Positions 1 through 8,800 of a stretch of DNA of 38,008 bases are shown in pieces. The translations under genes were made by a program, and so were the position numbers. Numbering within the stretch: position 1 is the first letter of the stretch; each line of letters opens with the position of its first letter. The stretch spans positions 1 through 38,008 of the forward strand of contig CAZPDS010000019.1 of NCBI GenBank assembly GCA_964585485.1, written 5' to 3'. Origin of the DNA: CALGYY01 sp964585485 (GTDB lineage Bacteria; Bacteroidota; Bacteroidia; Bacteroidales; CAIWKO01). The notes under the pieces are model-generated. The model had not been told where the DNA came from, made no database searches, and was given only the letters and a program-made list of their open reading frames with translations.

Positions 1-179
1 CAAGCGGCCGCCGTTAACTGCGCCTTCACCTGACGGTAGGTTCCATTGTTCATTACACTGCCCCGTCCATACACCAACAGAACTGTTTTACCGTAAAGCA
101 GAACGGTCTTCCCCAAATCATTGATCACTCCGGCGCCGAAGTGAAGTTTGGTTGGATTGAAAGCGATAAAATTTTCCAT
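1..179 (-). CDS. Iron-containing alcohol dehydrogenase, N-terminal fragment (cut by window edge)
   Basis: The first 59 codons of a gene that runs off the left edge. The translation starts MENFIAFNPTKLHFGAGVIN and continues with KTVLLVYGRGSVMNNGTYRQ. This is the N-terminal pattern of the iron-dependent alcohol dehydrogenase family of the BdhA/YqhD type: an NPTK-x-x-FG entry strand, then LLVYG-x-GS, the start of the dinucleotide-binding fold. Such enzymes reduce aldehydes to alcohols with NAD(P)H in the cytoplasm. The metal-binding half is outside the window, so catalytic competence cannot be judged. The ATG lies 11 bases after the msrB stop, so it is probably the last visible gene of the cobB-mnmH-selD-msrB run. 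Confidence 0.8.
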   Translation of the reverse strand, partial: MENFIAFNPTKLHFGAGVINDLGKTVLLYGKTVLLVYGRGSVMNNGTYRQVKAQLTAAA

Positions 180-190
180 CGTTGATAAGC

Positions 191-682
191 TTATTCCTTA
201 GGTTCAAAATCGAGTGAAACAGAATTTACGCAGTACCGAAGACCGGTCGGCGCAGGCCCGTCGTTAAAAACATGGCCCAGGTGCCCGCCACAGTGAGCAC
301 AGATAATTTCGGTTCGCACCCTACCTTTACTCAAATCCTCTTGTTCAAGGATGCGACCATTGTCCAGTGCAGCCGAAAAACTGGGCCATCCGCAACCCGC
401 GTCAAACTTGTCTTTCGACGAAAATAATTCCGTGCCGCATCCGGCACACACATAGCTGCCCTCGGCCGTTGTGTTTACATAACGACCACTAAAAGGCGCC
501 TCCGTGGCCTTATTGCGCAGGACTTCATAAGCCTCCGGCTGAAGCCGCTTTTTCCATTCGCTGTCGGAAAGTTTCATAGTATACTTGGTTTGAGTTTCTG
601 AAAGATCATTCAAGGGTCGTGTCGGTGCCTGACAAGCGACCAGCAGGAGAAAAAGAGGAAACAAACAGCACCAGGGATTCAT
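191..682 (-). CDS. msrB: Peptide-methionine (R)-S-oxide reductase, exported lipoprotein form
   Basis: Reduces the R epimer of methionine sulfoxide in proteins. The 163-residue product carries both zinc pairs (C79/C82 in CAGCG, C128/C131 in CAHCGG), the GCGWPSF motif, and the catalytic cysteine C151 in RYCVNS; it is cysteine, not selenocysteine. I chose the ATG at 682 because the first 17 residues form a lipoprotein signal peptide: a hydrophobic stretch ending in the lipobox LVAC, with lipidated C17 and Gln at +2, which predicts retention on the cell envelope. The reading frame stays open further upstream into selD, but that extension would bury the signal. A cytoplasmic start at the internal MKLSDSEW (residue 36) is possible but less likely. 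It lies 13 bases after selD and 11 before the alcohol dehydrogenase, so it looks cotranscribed with them. Confidence 0.9.
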   Translation of the reverse strand: MNPWCCLFPLFLLLVACQAPTRPLNDLSETQTKYTMKLSDSEWKKRLQPEAYEVLRNKATEAPFSGRYVNTTAEGSYVCAGCGTELFSSKDKFDAGCGWPSFSAALDNGRILEQEDLSKGRVRTEIICAHCGGHLGHVFNDGPAPTGLRYCVNSVSLDFEPKE

Positions 683-695
683 AATGAACAAAACA

Positions 696-1736
696 TTACA
701 TTTCAACGAAAATATTGGTACCCCCATCCGGCGCGGTTTCCATGCGACCGATGGGTTTGTGTGAATACTCATACTTATCCATTAACCTGAAGAAGTCCGA
801 GGTATCCTCCGGGTCAACGGCGATCAACAGACCACCGCTGGTTTGCGGATCACACAGGATGTTCCGATGGAGGTCATCCAGCCCTTGCACCTTATGACCA
901 TAGCTGTCGTAATTTCGCTGCGTGCCACCGGGCATAGCGCCTAACTTAACATACTCTTTCCAGTCGTCAATCACCGGTATGTTATCCATGTAGATCCGGG
1001 CCTGTAATCCCGCACCCTCGCACATTTCATTCAGGTGGCCCAGCAGGCCAAAACCGGTCACATCGGTCATGGCGGTCACGGCGGACAGCGCGCTTAATTC
1101 ACGACCCATGCTGTTCAGCCGGATCATCAGGTCGCGAGCAACATTCTTGTGATCATCGAGAAGAACGCCCTTTTTCTCGGCCGTTGAAAGAAGTCCTATG
1201 CCCAGGGGCTTGGTAAGGAAGAGCAGGTTCCCGGCACGCGCATCGCTATTGCGACGAATGCGGTTTTTTTCCACGATACCGGTCACGGCCAGCCCAAAAA
1301 TAGGCTCCAGGGAATCGATGCTGTGGCCACCGGCCAGGGGAATTCCAGCTTGTTTGCAAATAGCGCGGCTTCCTTTTAGCACTTGCGAGGCCAGCTCCGC
1401 CGGCAATTTTTTCAGTGGCCAGCCCAGGATGGAAATGGCCATGACAGGGTATCCGCCCATGGCGTATACATCGCTGATGGCATTGGCGGAAGCGATGCGT
1501 CCAAAATCGTACGGATCGTCGGTAATGGGCATAAAAAAATCAGTAGTACTGATGATACACTTGCCGTCGCCCATATCATAAACGGCCGCGTCGTCACTGG
1601 TCTCGTTGCCCACCAACAAAGCAGGGTTAGCGGCATTTTCGCCAGATTGTTTTAAAATTTCCTGGAGATTTTTTGGGGATATTTTGCATCCACAACCTGC
1701 GCCCGGACTAAATTGCGTTAATTTTATCTCTTCCAT
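696..1736 (-). CDS. selD: Selenide, water dikinase (selenophosphate synthetase)
   Basis: Makes selenophosphate from selenide and ATP, the selenium donor for 2-selenouridine in tRNA and for selenocysteine. The 346-residue length is normal for the family. The N-terminal glycine-rich loop reads GAGCGCKIS; C15 and K18 match the essential Cys17 and Lys20 of the E. coli enzyme, so this is the cysteine rather than the selenocysteine form. Further family motifs are TTDFFMPITDDPYDFGRIA, LAGGHSI and DVTGFGLLGH. The gene sits directly downstream of mnmH (62 bases), the one visible consumer of its product; no selA, selB or selC is in the window. I see no exact TAnnTTTG promoter in the 62-base gap, so readthrough from cobB-mnmH is likely. 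Confidence 0.96.
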   Translation of the reverse strand: MEEIKLTQFSPGAGCGCKISPKNLQEILKQSGENAANPALLVGNETSDDAAVYDMGDGKCIISTTDFFMPITDDPYDFGRIASANAISDVYAMGGYPVMAISILGWPLKKLPAELASQVLKGSRAICKQAGIPLAGGHSIDSLEPIFGLAVTGIVEKNRIRRNSDARAGNLLFLTKPLGIGLLSTAEKKGVLLDDHKNVARDLMIRLNSMGRELSALSAVTAMTDVTGFGLLGHLNEMCEGAGLQARIYMDNIPVIDDWKEYVKLGAMPGGTQRNYDSYGHKVQGLDDLHRNILCDPQTSGGLLIAVDPEDTSDFFRLMDKYEYSHKPIGRMETAPDGGTNIFVEM

Positions 1737-1798
1737 TTTAGTAAGCGGTCTTAAAACTGCTAAAGTAGTGAATTTTTAGTTAGTAAAGAGTGGTGATT

Positions 1799-2857
1799 CT
1801 ATCTCTGCGGTGTCCGTCTGGCGTTTTCCCGAACAATCCGACGGATCGTTTGGATCAGCCGCAGGACATCATCCTCGCGCTCTTCACCGGAAAGATCAAT
1901 GGTATAAACGGTGCTAGCGTCACGTTTGCGAATGGAAGCCAGGTAAGATGCATCGTAATAGGTCAGCAGAAGATCTGTGGCCAGAAGATAATTGGCATTT
2001 TGCACAGCGTCTATGGCTTGTTGGGCCTTTTCCAATCCCAGCCGCCGTTCCAGTCGCTTGATTCCCGCGAGCAGCAAATCGTCGTCCACCGCCGAATATT
2101 CAGCGATCAGGGCGCGTATCCGGGAAGCGCGGGGAATAGTAAGCTGCAACAGAGGGGCTTCGCGCATTTGCTGCCAAAGGGTGAACGGCAGGCGCACCGC
2201 GCCCAGGTCAAGGTTTTCATCTTCCACCACGATAAGCTGATCCTTACGAAAGCGGCTTAATGCCTCAAAAAGATTGTTTTCAAACTGCTGTGAGGTGGGC
2301 TGGCTTTCCTGGCTCATCGCACCAAACACCGATCCTTTGTGGCAGGCCAGTCCTTCCAGGTCCAGCACCTGAACGCCGGCCACCGCGAGTCGCCTCAGCA
2401 ATCGTGTTTTTCCGGAACCGGTCATACCGCCCAACACGATCAGCGACAGTGGCTGCGCGAAGGATTGAAGCAGGTGCTGGCGATAGGCCTTGTATCCTCC
2501 CTTCAGCAGGTGCACGCGGAAACCGTTCTGCGAAAGCAATTCCGCAAAGCTATGGCTACGCATCCCGCCGCGCCAGCAATACACGGCCACCTCATGCTGT
2601 GGAGCTATCTCCTCTGTGGCACTCAGGTATTGGTTCAAGCGGCCGTTGGCGAGTTCTGTCCCTTTGCGGATAGCTTCTTCGGGATTTTTCTTCACATAGA
2701 GATACCCCAGCAGCGCTCGTTCGTCATCATCAAAAATATACACATTGCGGGCTCCCGGAAGATGGCCCCGGCTAAACTCCAGCGGGCTGCGAACATCAAT
2801 CACGGGGAGCCTATTCACAACACCCCCGATATCGGTGGGTTCCAACACATCGATCAT
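1799..2857 (-). CDS. mnmH: tRNA 2-selenouridine(34) synthase
   Basis: Replaces the sulfur of 2-thiouridine at the wobble position of tRNA-Lys, -Glu and -Gln with selenium, through a geranylated intermediate (also called SelU/YbbB). The 352-residue protein has the two expected parts: an N-terminal rhodanese domain (VIDVRSPLEFSRGHLPGA at about 19-36, active-site C94 in VYCWRGGMRS) and a P-loop domain starting with GGMTGSGKT (Walker A, 143-151). The start codon overlaps the cobB stop by four bases (ATGA), which suggests translational coupling to the sirtuin gene. selD, which supplies selenophosphate, follows. All key residues are present, so the pathway should be functional if selenium is available. 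Confidence 0.95.
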   Translation of the reverse strand: MIDVLEPTDIGGVVNRLPVIDVRSPLEFSRGHLPGARNVYIFDDDERALLGYLYVKKNPEEAIRKGTELANGRLNQYLSATEEIAPQHEVAVYCWRGGMRSHSFAELLSQNGFRVHLLKGGYKAYRQHLLQSFAQPLSLIVLGGMTGSGKTRLLRRLAVAGVQVLDLEGLACHKGSVFGAMSQESQPTSQQFENNLFEALSRFRKDQLIVVEDENLDLGAVRLPFTLWQQMREAPLLQLTIPRASRIRALIAEYSAVDDDLLLAGIKRLERRLGLEKAQQAIDAVQNANYLLATDLLLTYYDASYLASIRKRDASTVYTIDLSGEEREDDVLRLIQTIRRIVRENARRTPQR

Positions 2858-3552
2858 TGTTCAGCTTCCTCCAGTAAGCGATCGGCCAAACGGGGCAGAG
2901 CCACACCGGCCTTTTCGGCCATCATGGTCCATTGGCGGCCCAGGTTCAGCGTTCCCAAACCGGGATCGATCAGAAAGCAGCGGCAGGCGGAGGATACCGC
3001 CTGCACCAGTCCCGCCGCGGGATAAACCTTGAGGGACGTGCCCACCACCAGCAGCATATCGGCGGCGTGCACCATCCCGGCAGCGGTTTCAATAGCGGGA
3101 ACCGCTTCGCCAAACCAAACGATATGCGGGCGGAGCTGCGACCCTTTTTCACAGCGATCGCCCGCCCGGATATCCTCGTAGCCAATAGGGTAAACCAGAT
3201 GTTCATCCACCGTACTCCGGGCTTTGGTCATCTCGCCGTGAAGGTGAAGAACTTTCGTAGAACCGGCTCTTTCGTGCAGGTCGTCCACGTTCTGGGTTAT
3301 GATCTGCACTTCGTATTTTTTTTCCAGGGAAGCCAGCGCGCGATGTCCGGCATTCGGCTCCACGTCCCGCAACTGCCGACGGCGCTGATTATAAAATTCC
3401 AGCACCAGGTCCGGGTTTCGCTGCCAGGCCTCAAAGGTGGCCACATCCTCCACCCGATAATTCTCCCACAAGCCGCCACTGTCGCGGAAGGTACGAATTC
3501 CGCTTTCCGCACTGATTCCGGCCCCGCTTAAAACAACCACCTTCGTTTGCAT
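2854..3552 (-). CDS. cobB: NAD-dependent protein deacylase, sirtuin class III type
   Basis: Removes acyl groups from lysines using NAD. Numbered from the ATG at 3552 (232 residues), the NAD loop GAGISAESGIRTFRD spans 10-24, QNVD is 87-90, the general base is H105 in HLHGE, and GTSL and the final Rossmann strands follow. Y54 and R57 (FYNQR) are the pair that in human SIRT5-like enzymes binds succinyl or malonyl groups, so desuccinylase activity is plausible. The zinc ribbon is degenerate: where four cysteines are usual, only C134 is present. An in-frame ATG at 3570 would add six residues; I prefer 3552 because it gives the standard family N-terminus and leaves room for a possible -7 box at 3571-3579. 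First gene of the selenium run. Confidence 0.93.
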   Translation of the reverse strand: MQTKVVVLSGAGISAESGIRTFRDSGGLWENYRVEDVATFEAWQRNPDLVLEFYNQRRRQLRDVEPNAGHRALASLEKKYEVQIITQNVDDLHERAGSTKVLHLHGEMTKARSTVDEHLVYPIGYEDIRAGDRCEKGSQLRPHIVWFGEAVPAIETAAGMVHAADMLLVVGTSLKVYPAAGLVQAVSSACRCFLIDPGLGTLNLGRQWTMMAEKAGVALPRLADRLLEEAEQ

Positions 3553-3570
3553 CCACCCAAATTTTATCAT

Positions 3571-3635
3571 GTAAAAGTAAATATTTCAGGAGTGCCGGGG
3601 GGTGTGCGGGCGACAAATTTTTTTACTACTTTTAC
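3571..3635. promoter_or_regulatory. Possible divergent promoters of cobB and malic enzyme (mirrored TACTTTTAC)
   Basis: The same 9-mer TACTTTTAC occurs on both strands: on the minus strand at 3579-3571, pointing to cobB, and on the plus strand at 3627-3635, pointing to the malic enzyme gene. Each differs from the Bacteroidota -7 consensus TAnnTTTG at the last base. Neither has a convincing -33 box at normal spacing, so this is tentative. Confidence 0.35.
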
Positions 3636-3679
3636 CCCACCAAAGCAACGCGCCTCAATTCATAAATTTTTTGACGACC

Positions 3680-5134
3680 ATGGAAAAAATCCAACTGAAC
3701 CTGAGCAATCTCGACAAGGCCTTTCCGGAAAACTTCAGCCAGGAGCAAATTGCCCGGGCCAAAACCCTTTTTCTAAAAAAACTATCGGAAGACGCCCATA
3801 TCTTCTACGGCGGAAAAATTCAGACGGTGCCCAAAGCCCCGGTCATTGGCTTCAACTGGTTCAACGTTTGGTACACCCCGGGCGTATCCAAGGTATCCAC
3901 CAACATCCGCGACAACTACGACGCCTCCTACGATTTATCGAACCGCGCCAATCTGGTGGCGGTCGTGAGCGACTCCACCCGCGTGTTGGGCGATGGCGAC
4001 TGCACCCCTCCGGGCGGGCTGGGGGTCATGGAAGGAAAAGCGTTCTTGATGAAGTACCTGGGCGGCTTTGATGCCGTGGCGCTTTGTATTGATTCCAAGA
4101 ACAAGGACGGAAAAAATGATCCGGAAAAAATAATCGATTTTGTCAAGATGTGCCAACACAGCTTTGGTGCCGTGAATCTTGAAGACATCAGCCAGCCCAA
4201 TTGTTACCGGGTGCTGGACGTCTTGCGTGAGGAGTGTGAAATTCCCGTGTGGCACGACGATGCGCAGGGGACGGCGTGCGTTACCCTGGCCGGACTCCTG
4301 AATGCCTTGAAATTAGCGGGGAAAAAACTATCCGAAGTGAAAATCGTGCTGTTTGGCGCCGGGGCTTCCAATACCACCATTGCGCGGCTGATCCTGACCG
4401 ATGGCGCCAATCCCGCCAACATGGTACTGTTCGACACCAAGGGCTCGCTGCACAAAGACCGCACAGACATTCGTGATGATCAACGTTTTTACCGCAAATG
4501 GGAACTCTGCGAAAAAACCAATCCCAATAAAATCCCCACCATTGAAGAGGCCCTGAAAGGTGCGGATGTCCTGATATCGCTTTCCACACCGGGACCCGGC
4601 ACCATCAAGCCGGAATGGGTGCGCCAGATGAACAGCAAGGCCATCGTTTTTGCCTGTGCCAATCCTGTTCCCGAAATCTACCCTTACGCGGCCAAAGAAG
4701 CGGGTGCCTTCATCGTAGCCACGGGCCGGGGCGATTTCCCGAACCAGGTCAACAACTCCATCGGCTTCCCGGGCATTCTCAAAGGTGCGCTCATGGTAAG
4801 AGCCCGCAAAATCACCGACACCATGGCCATCACGGCGGCGCACTCCCTGGCCAATTTCGCGGAGCGGCGCGGCATACATCCCGACAACATCGTACCCTCG
4901 ATGGAAGAAGCCGGTGTATTCCCCGAAGAAGCTGCCGACGTAGCGATGCAGGCCATTAAAGACGGCGTCGCCCGCATTCCGATGAGCCGTGAGGACGCTT
5001 TAAAAAAAGCCAGCGAGGATATCGGGGATGCCCGCAAAATGATCGACCATCTCACTGAATCCGGATTTATCAAAACACCGCCGCAGGACATGCTGGACAA
5101 TGCCATGACCTGGGCCATAAAACAGGTTTCCTAA
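3680..5134 (+). CDS. NAD(P)-dependent malic enzyme, short form
   Basis: Oxidatively decarboxylates malate to pyruvate. The 484-residue product has the malic-enzyme features in order: the catalytic tyrosine in WYTPGVSKV (about residue 65), VVSDSTRVLGDGD, the catalytic-lysine stretch GLGVMEGKAFLMKY (about 115-125), the metal-binding acidic motif PVWHDDAQGT (about 191-200), the Rossmann loop VLFGAGASN (about 223-231) and FACANPVPEI. There is no C-terminal phosphotransacetylase-like domain, unlike MaeB hybrids. I chose the ATG at 3680 because the upstream open frame overlaps the promoter region and gives a non-conserved leader. The stop is one base before the ruvA start, so the two are probably cotranscribed. 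Confidence 0.93.
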   Translation: MEKIQLNLSNLDKAFPENFSQEQIARAKTLFLKKLSEDAHIFYGGKIQTVPKAPVIGFNWFNVWYTPGVSKVSTNIRDNYDASYDLSNRANLVAVVSDSTRVLGDGDCTPPGGLGVMEGKAFLMKYLGGFDAVALCIDSKNKDGKNDPEKIIDFVKMCQHSFGAVNLEDISQPNCYRVLDVLREECEIPVWHDDAQGTACVTLAGLLNALKLAGKKLSEVKIVLFGAGASNTTIARLILTDGANPANMVLFDTKGSLHKDRTDIRDDQRFYRKWELCEKTNPNKIPTIEEALKGADVLISLSTPGPGTIKPEWVRQMNSKAIVFACANPVPEIYPYAAKEAGAFIVATGRGDFPNQVNNSIGFPGILKGALMVRARKITDTMAITAAHSLANFAERRGIHPDNIVPSMEEAGVFPEEAADVAMQAIKDGVARIPMSREDALKKASEDIGDARKMIDHLTESGFIKTPPQDMLDNAMTWAIKQVS

Positions 5135-5135
5135 C

Positions 5136-5735
5136 ATGATTCATTACATCGAAGGGCGCCTGGTCGAAAAAAACCCCGCCTACGCGGTGATCGAAACCGC
5201 TGGTGTCGGCTACGTGTTTCAGATTAGCCTGAACACCTTCAGCGTGCTGGGCGATTTAGGCCAGAGCTGCCGCCTCTATACCCACCTCGCCATTAAGAAT
5301 GAGGCAACCACGCCCGTTGGCTTGGTTATGTATGGCTTTCACAGTGTACGCGAAAGGGAAGTTTTTCTACATCTGATCTCAGTTTCCGGCGTTGGATCCA
5401 ATACGGCCCGGCTGATTATTTCCTCCATGAACGCCGAAGAAGTGGCCGCCGCCATCATCAACGGCAGCGTGGGTCATTTCCAGTCGGTCAAAGGCATTGG
5501 TGGAAAAACCGCCCAGAAAATCATCCTCGAACTTCGCGATAAAATAGGCAAAACCAGCGGATTAGGCGAAACTTCCCGATCCCTGCACAATACAAACCGG
5601 GAAGAGGCGTTATCTGCTCTGGTTCTTCTGGGCTTTAACCGGATCCTCGCCGAAAAGGCCGTTTTGAAAGTCCTGCAGAACCATCCGGAAAGCACCGTGG
5701 AAAACCTGATCAAAGAAACGCTGAAGATCTTGTAA
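5136..5735 (+). CDS. ruvA: Holliday junction branch migration protein RuvA
   Basis: Binds four-way junctions and loads the RuvB motor. At 199 residues it is close to the usual length. It shows the N-terminal OB-fold (MIHYIEGRLVEKNPAYAVIE), two helix-hairpin-helix motifs (SVSGVGSNTARLII and VKGIGGKTAQKIILEL) and the C-terminal RuvB-binding helices after the flexible linker (EALSALVLLGFN). Only one base separates it from the malic enzyme stop. The partner ruvB is in this window, but 28 kb away at 33941, so the two are not an operon here. sprA follows after a 144-base gap carrying its own promoter element. Confidence 0.96.
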   Translation: MIHYIEGRLVEKNPAYAVIETAGVGYVFQISLNTFSVLGDLGQSCRLYTHLAIKNEATTPVGLVMYGFHSVREREVFLHLISVSGVGSNTARLIISSMNAEEVAAAIINGSVGHFQSVKGIGGKTAQKIILELRDKIGKTSGLGETSRSLHNTNREEALSALVLLGFNRILAEKAVLKVLQNHPESTVENLIKETLKIL

Positions 5736-5838
5736 GCCGACCAGCGGCAATTTGTTAAGCGTTTGCCTTTCTTGTTCTTAAGCTATTTGTTTCCGGATCC
5801 GAATTTGGCTGCGACGTTCCATATGATGATAAAAGAAT

Positions 5839-5846
5839 TATCTTTG
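5839..5846 (+). promoter_or_regulatory. sprA promoter, -7 element
   Basis: TATCTTTG followed by CAC is an exact match to the Bacteroidota -7 consensus TAnnTTTG, 33 bases before the sprA start. The nearest TTTG upstream (5804-5807) is 31 bases away, too far for a canonical -33 box. Confidence 0.65.
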
Positions 5847-5879
5847 CACGTTTTTTTAATGACTAATCTGAGGTAAGGA

Positions 5880-8800
5880 TTGGAGCGCTTTTTTACATAC
5901 TTTCTGAGGTTCTGCGCAGCAGGGTTCATTATCACCATGGGCTGGGCCGCGGTTTTGAAACCCGGCCTTCACGATGCGGCGTGGCCCGGCGAGCCTGGCA
6001 TTCCCGGAGAACAACCGCCGCCCGACACCATCCTTCCATATCCGTTTAACGACAACAGCGGCAATCCCTACGATCCTGAGCAAAACGGGGGCCTTTACCT
6101 GAACAACCCTTCCAATATCAAGGAAGACCTGATCTACGACCCCGACGCCAACGAATACATCCTGAGTACCAAAATCGGCGAGATGGACTACCGCCCCGCC
6201 AATTACATGAGCTTCGAAGACTACCTGAATTACGACGCCGACCGGGCCATGCAGGATTACTGGAAACAGAAAACCCACGCCAACCGGATCACCCGCCAAA
6301 GCGGTAGTTTGTTTGGCCCCATCCGCATCGGTAAAGAAGACGGCATTGCTGCCGACATCTTCGGCGGAAATACCATCGACATCCGGCCGTCCGGTTCCGC
6401 GGAACTCATCTTCGGCGTGATTTCAACGCGCACCGACAACCCCGCCCTGGACGTCAAACAACGGCGTAATACCAATTTCGATTTCCAGGAAAAAATACAA
6501 ATGAATGTAACCGCCAAAATCGGCGATAAAATTCAGTTTGGCGTTAGTTACAACACCGAAGCCTCCTTCGATTTCGAAAACAAAATGAACCTCAAGTACG
6601 AGGGCAAGGAAGACGAAATTATCCAGTTGATTGAAGCAGGCGACGTAACCATGCCGCTAAACTCCACGCTGATCACGGGAAGCCAGGCCCTGTTTGGCAT
6701 CAAAACCAAACTAAAATTCGGCCGCACCACGATTACCGGCATTTATTCTCAGCAAAAAAGCAAAACCGAAAACATCACTGTGTCGGGCGGTGCACAAACC
6801 AGCGAGTTTGAACTGAAGTCGGACCAGTACGAAGAAAACAAACACTTTTTCGTGGCGCAGTATTTCCGCGATCATTATACCGAAGCTTTGTCCAAGCTGC
6901 CCATTATCCAGTCACCCGTCAATATTACCAAGATGGAAGTCTGGATCACCAACATCGGTGCCGCCACGCAGGAAAACAGAAACATTGTTGCCTTTCAGGA
7001 CATCGGGGAACCCAATCCGTACAATCCTGCTATTAACGGGTATCCGGTGAACTTCCCGAACAACACCTCCAACGACCTCTTCGATAATATCGACACCGCT
7101 CAGATCCGGAACCTCAACACCGTGAATAATTACCTGAGCGGCTTTGGTTTAATGGATCAGGTGGACTTTGTGAAAGTAGAGCTTGCCCGAAAACTGAATC
7201 CTTCGGAGTTTACCTATAACAGTAAGCTGGGCTTCATCTCATTGAACACCACCTTGAACACGGACCAGGTCCTGGCCGTAGCGTTTCAGTACACGCTCAT
7301 TGGCGACACCACGGTGTTTCAGGTGGGTGAGTTTTCCAATGAAGGGGTGAGTGCGCCCAACTGCCTTGCGGTAAAACTCCTGAAGTCAACCGCCCTCAAC
7401 ACCAAAATTCCATTGTGGAATCTGATGATGAAAAATGTGTATGCCATTGGTGGTTACCAGGTGAATCCCGAAGATTTCCGCTTAAATGTACTGTATAGCG
7501 GCGAAGAGAGCGGGGTTCCGATGGGCTACCTCACCGAAGGCCTCATCAATGGTATTCCTTTGATCAAGGTGTTGAAGTGCGACCGGCTGAACAGCAACGG
7601 AGATCCGGTTTCGGACGGGGTCTTTGATTTCATTGGCAGCGCAGCCACCATGGGCGGAACCATCCAGGAAACCAACGGCCGCGTTTTCTTTCCGGTGTTG
7701 GAGCCTTTCGGCGATGATCTTCGCGAAGCCATCACCAATGGGAACACAAGCGACCCGGCCCTGAACGCCATCGCGGATAAATATTGCTACGATTCTCTTT
7801 ACAGCATGACCAAAACCGGGGCGCAACAGTACCCCGATAAAAACAAGTTCGCGATCGCCGGTTTTTTCAAATCGGCCTCCGGCTCCGAAATCTCACTGGG
7901 GGCCATGAACGTTCCGCAAGGCTCGGTAAAAGTAACAGCCGGCGGCATTCCGCTCACCGAAAACGTGGACTACACGGTAGACTATACGCTGGGCCGCGTG
8001 AAGATTATCAACGAAGGAATTTTAAATTCCGGAACGCCGATCAACATCTCCCTGGAAAGCAACAATATGTTCGATATCCAGACCAAGACCCTGATGGGAG
8101 CCCACGTGGATTACATGGTTAACCGTAACTTTAACCTGGGCGCTACCGTCCTTAACCTGTCGGAAAAACCGCTAACACAGAAAGTCAACTTTGGCGACGA
8201 ACCGATTTCGAACACCATCTGGGGCATCAACGGCGACTACAAAACCGACTCCCGTTTACTGACGAAGATTATTGACTGGCTGCCCTTTATCGAAACTAAA
8301 GCGGAGTCCAACATCGCAGCCTCCGGGGAGTTCGCTCATTTGATTCCGGGCCACTCCAAAGCCATCGGGAACACCGGAACCTCCTACATCGACGACTTTG
8401 AAGGCAGCAAATCCTCCATTGATCTGCGCACCATTCAGAACTGGTTCCTGGCCTCCACACCGCAGCACCAACCCGACATGTTCCCGGAATCGGCCCCCAA
8501 CTCCTCCCTGGCGTTTAACTTTAACCGCGCCCGCCTGGCTTGGTACGTGATCGATCCCTCGGTGTTTTACCGCGGCAACAACCAAACCCCCGACCATATC
8601 ACCAAAGATGATATCTCCAACCATTTCGTGCGCGAAGTATATGAAGATGAGGTCTTCCCGCAAAAGGAAAATTCGTACGATACACCCCAAAACATCGCCC
8701 TGCTTAACCTCGCCTTCTATCCTGCCGAAAAAGGGCCCTACAACTATGATGTAGACGGCTCTGAAGGATACTCCTCCGGTATCGGGGCCGACGGCCGGCT

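Noticed and set aside
696..1736. selD as a selenocysteine-containing enzyme
   Set aside because: Both positions of the active loop are encoded as cysteine (GAGCGCK) and no in-frame TGA is needed to keep the frame.
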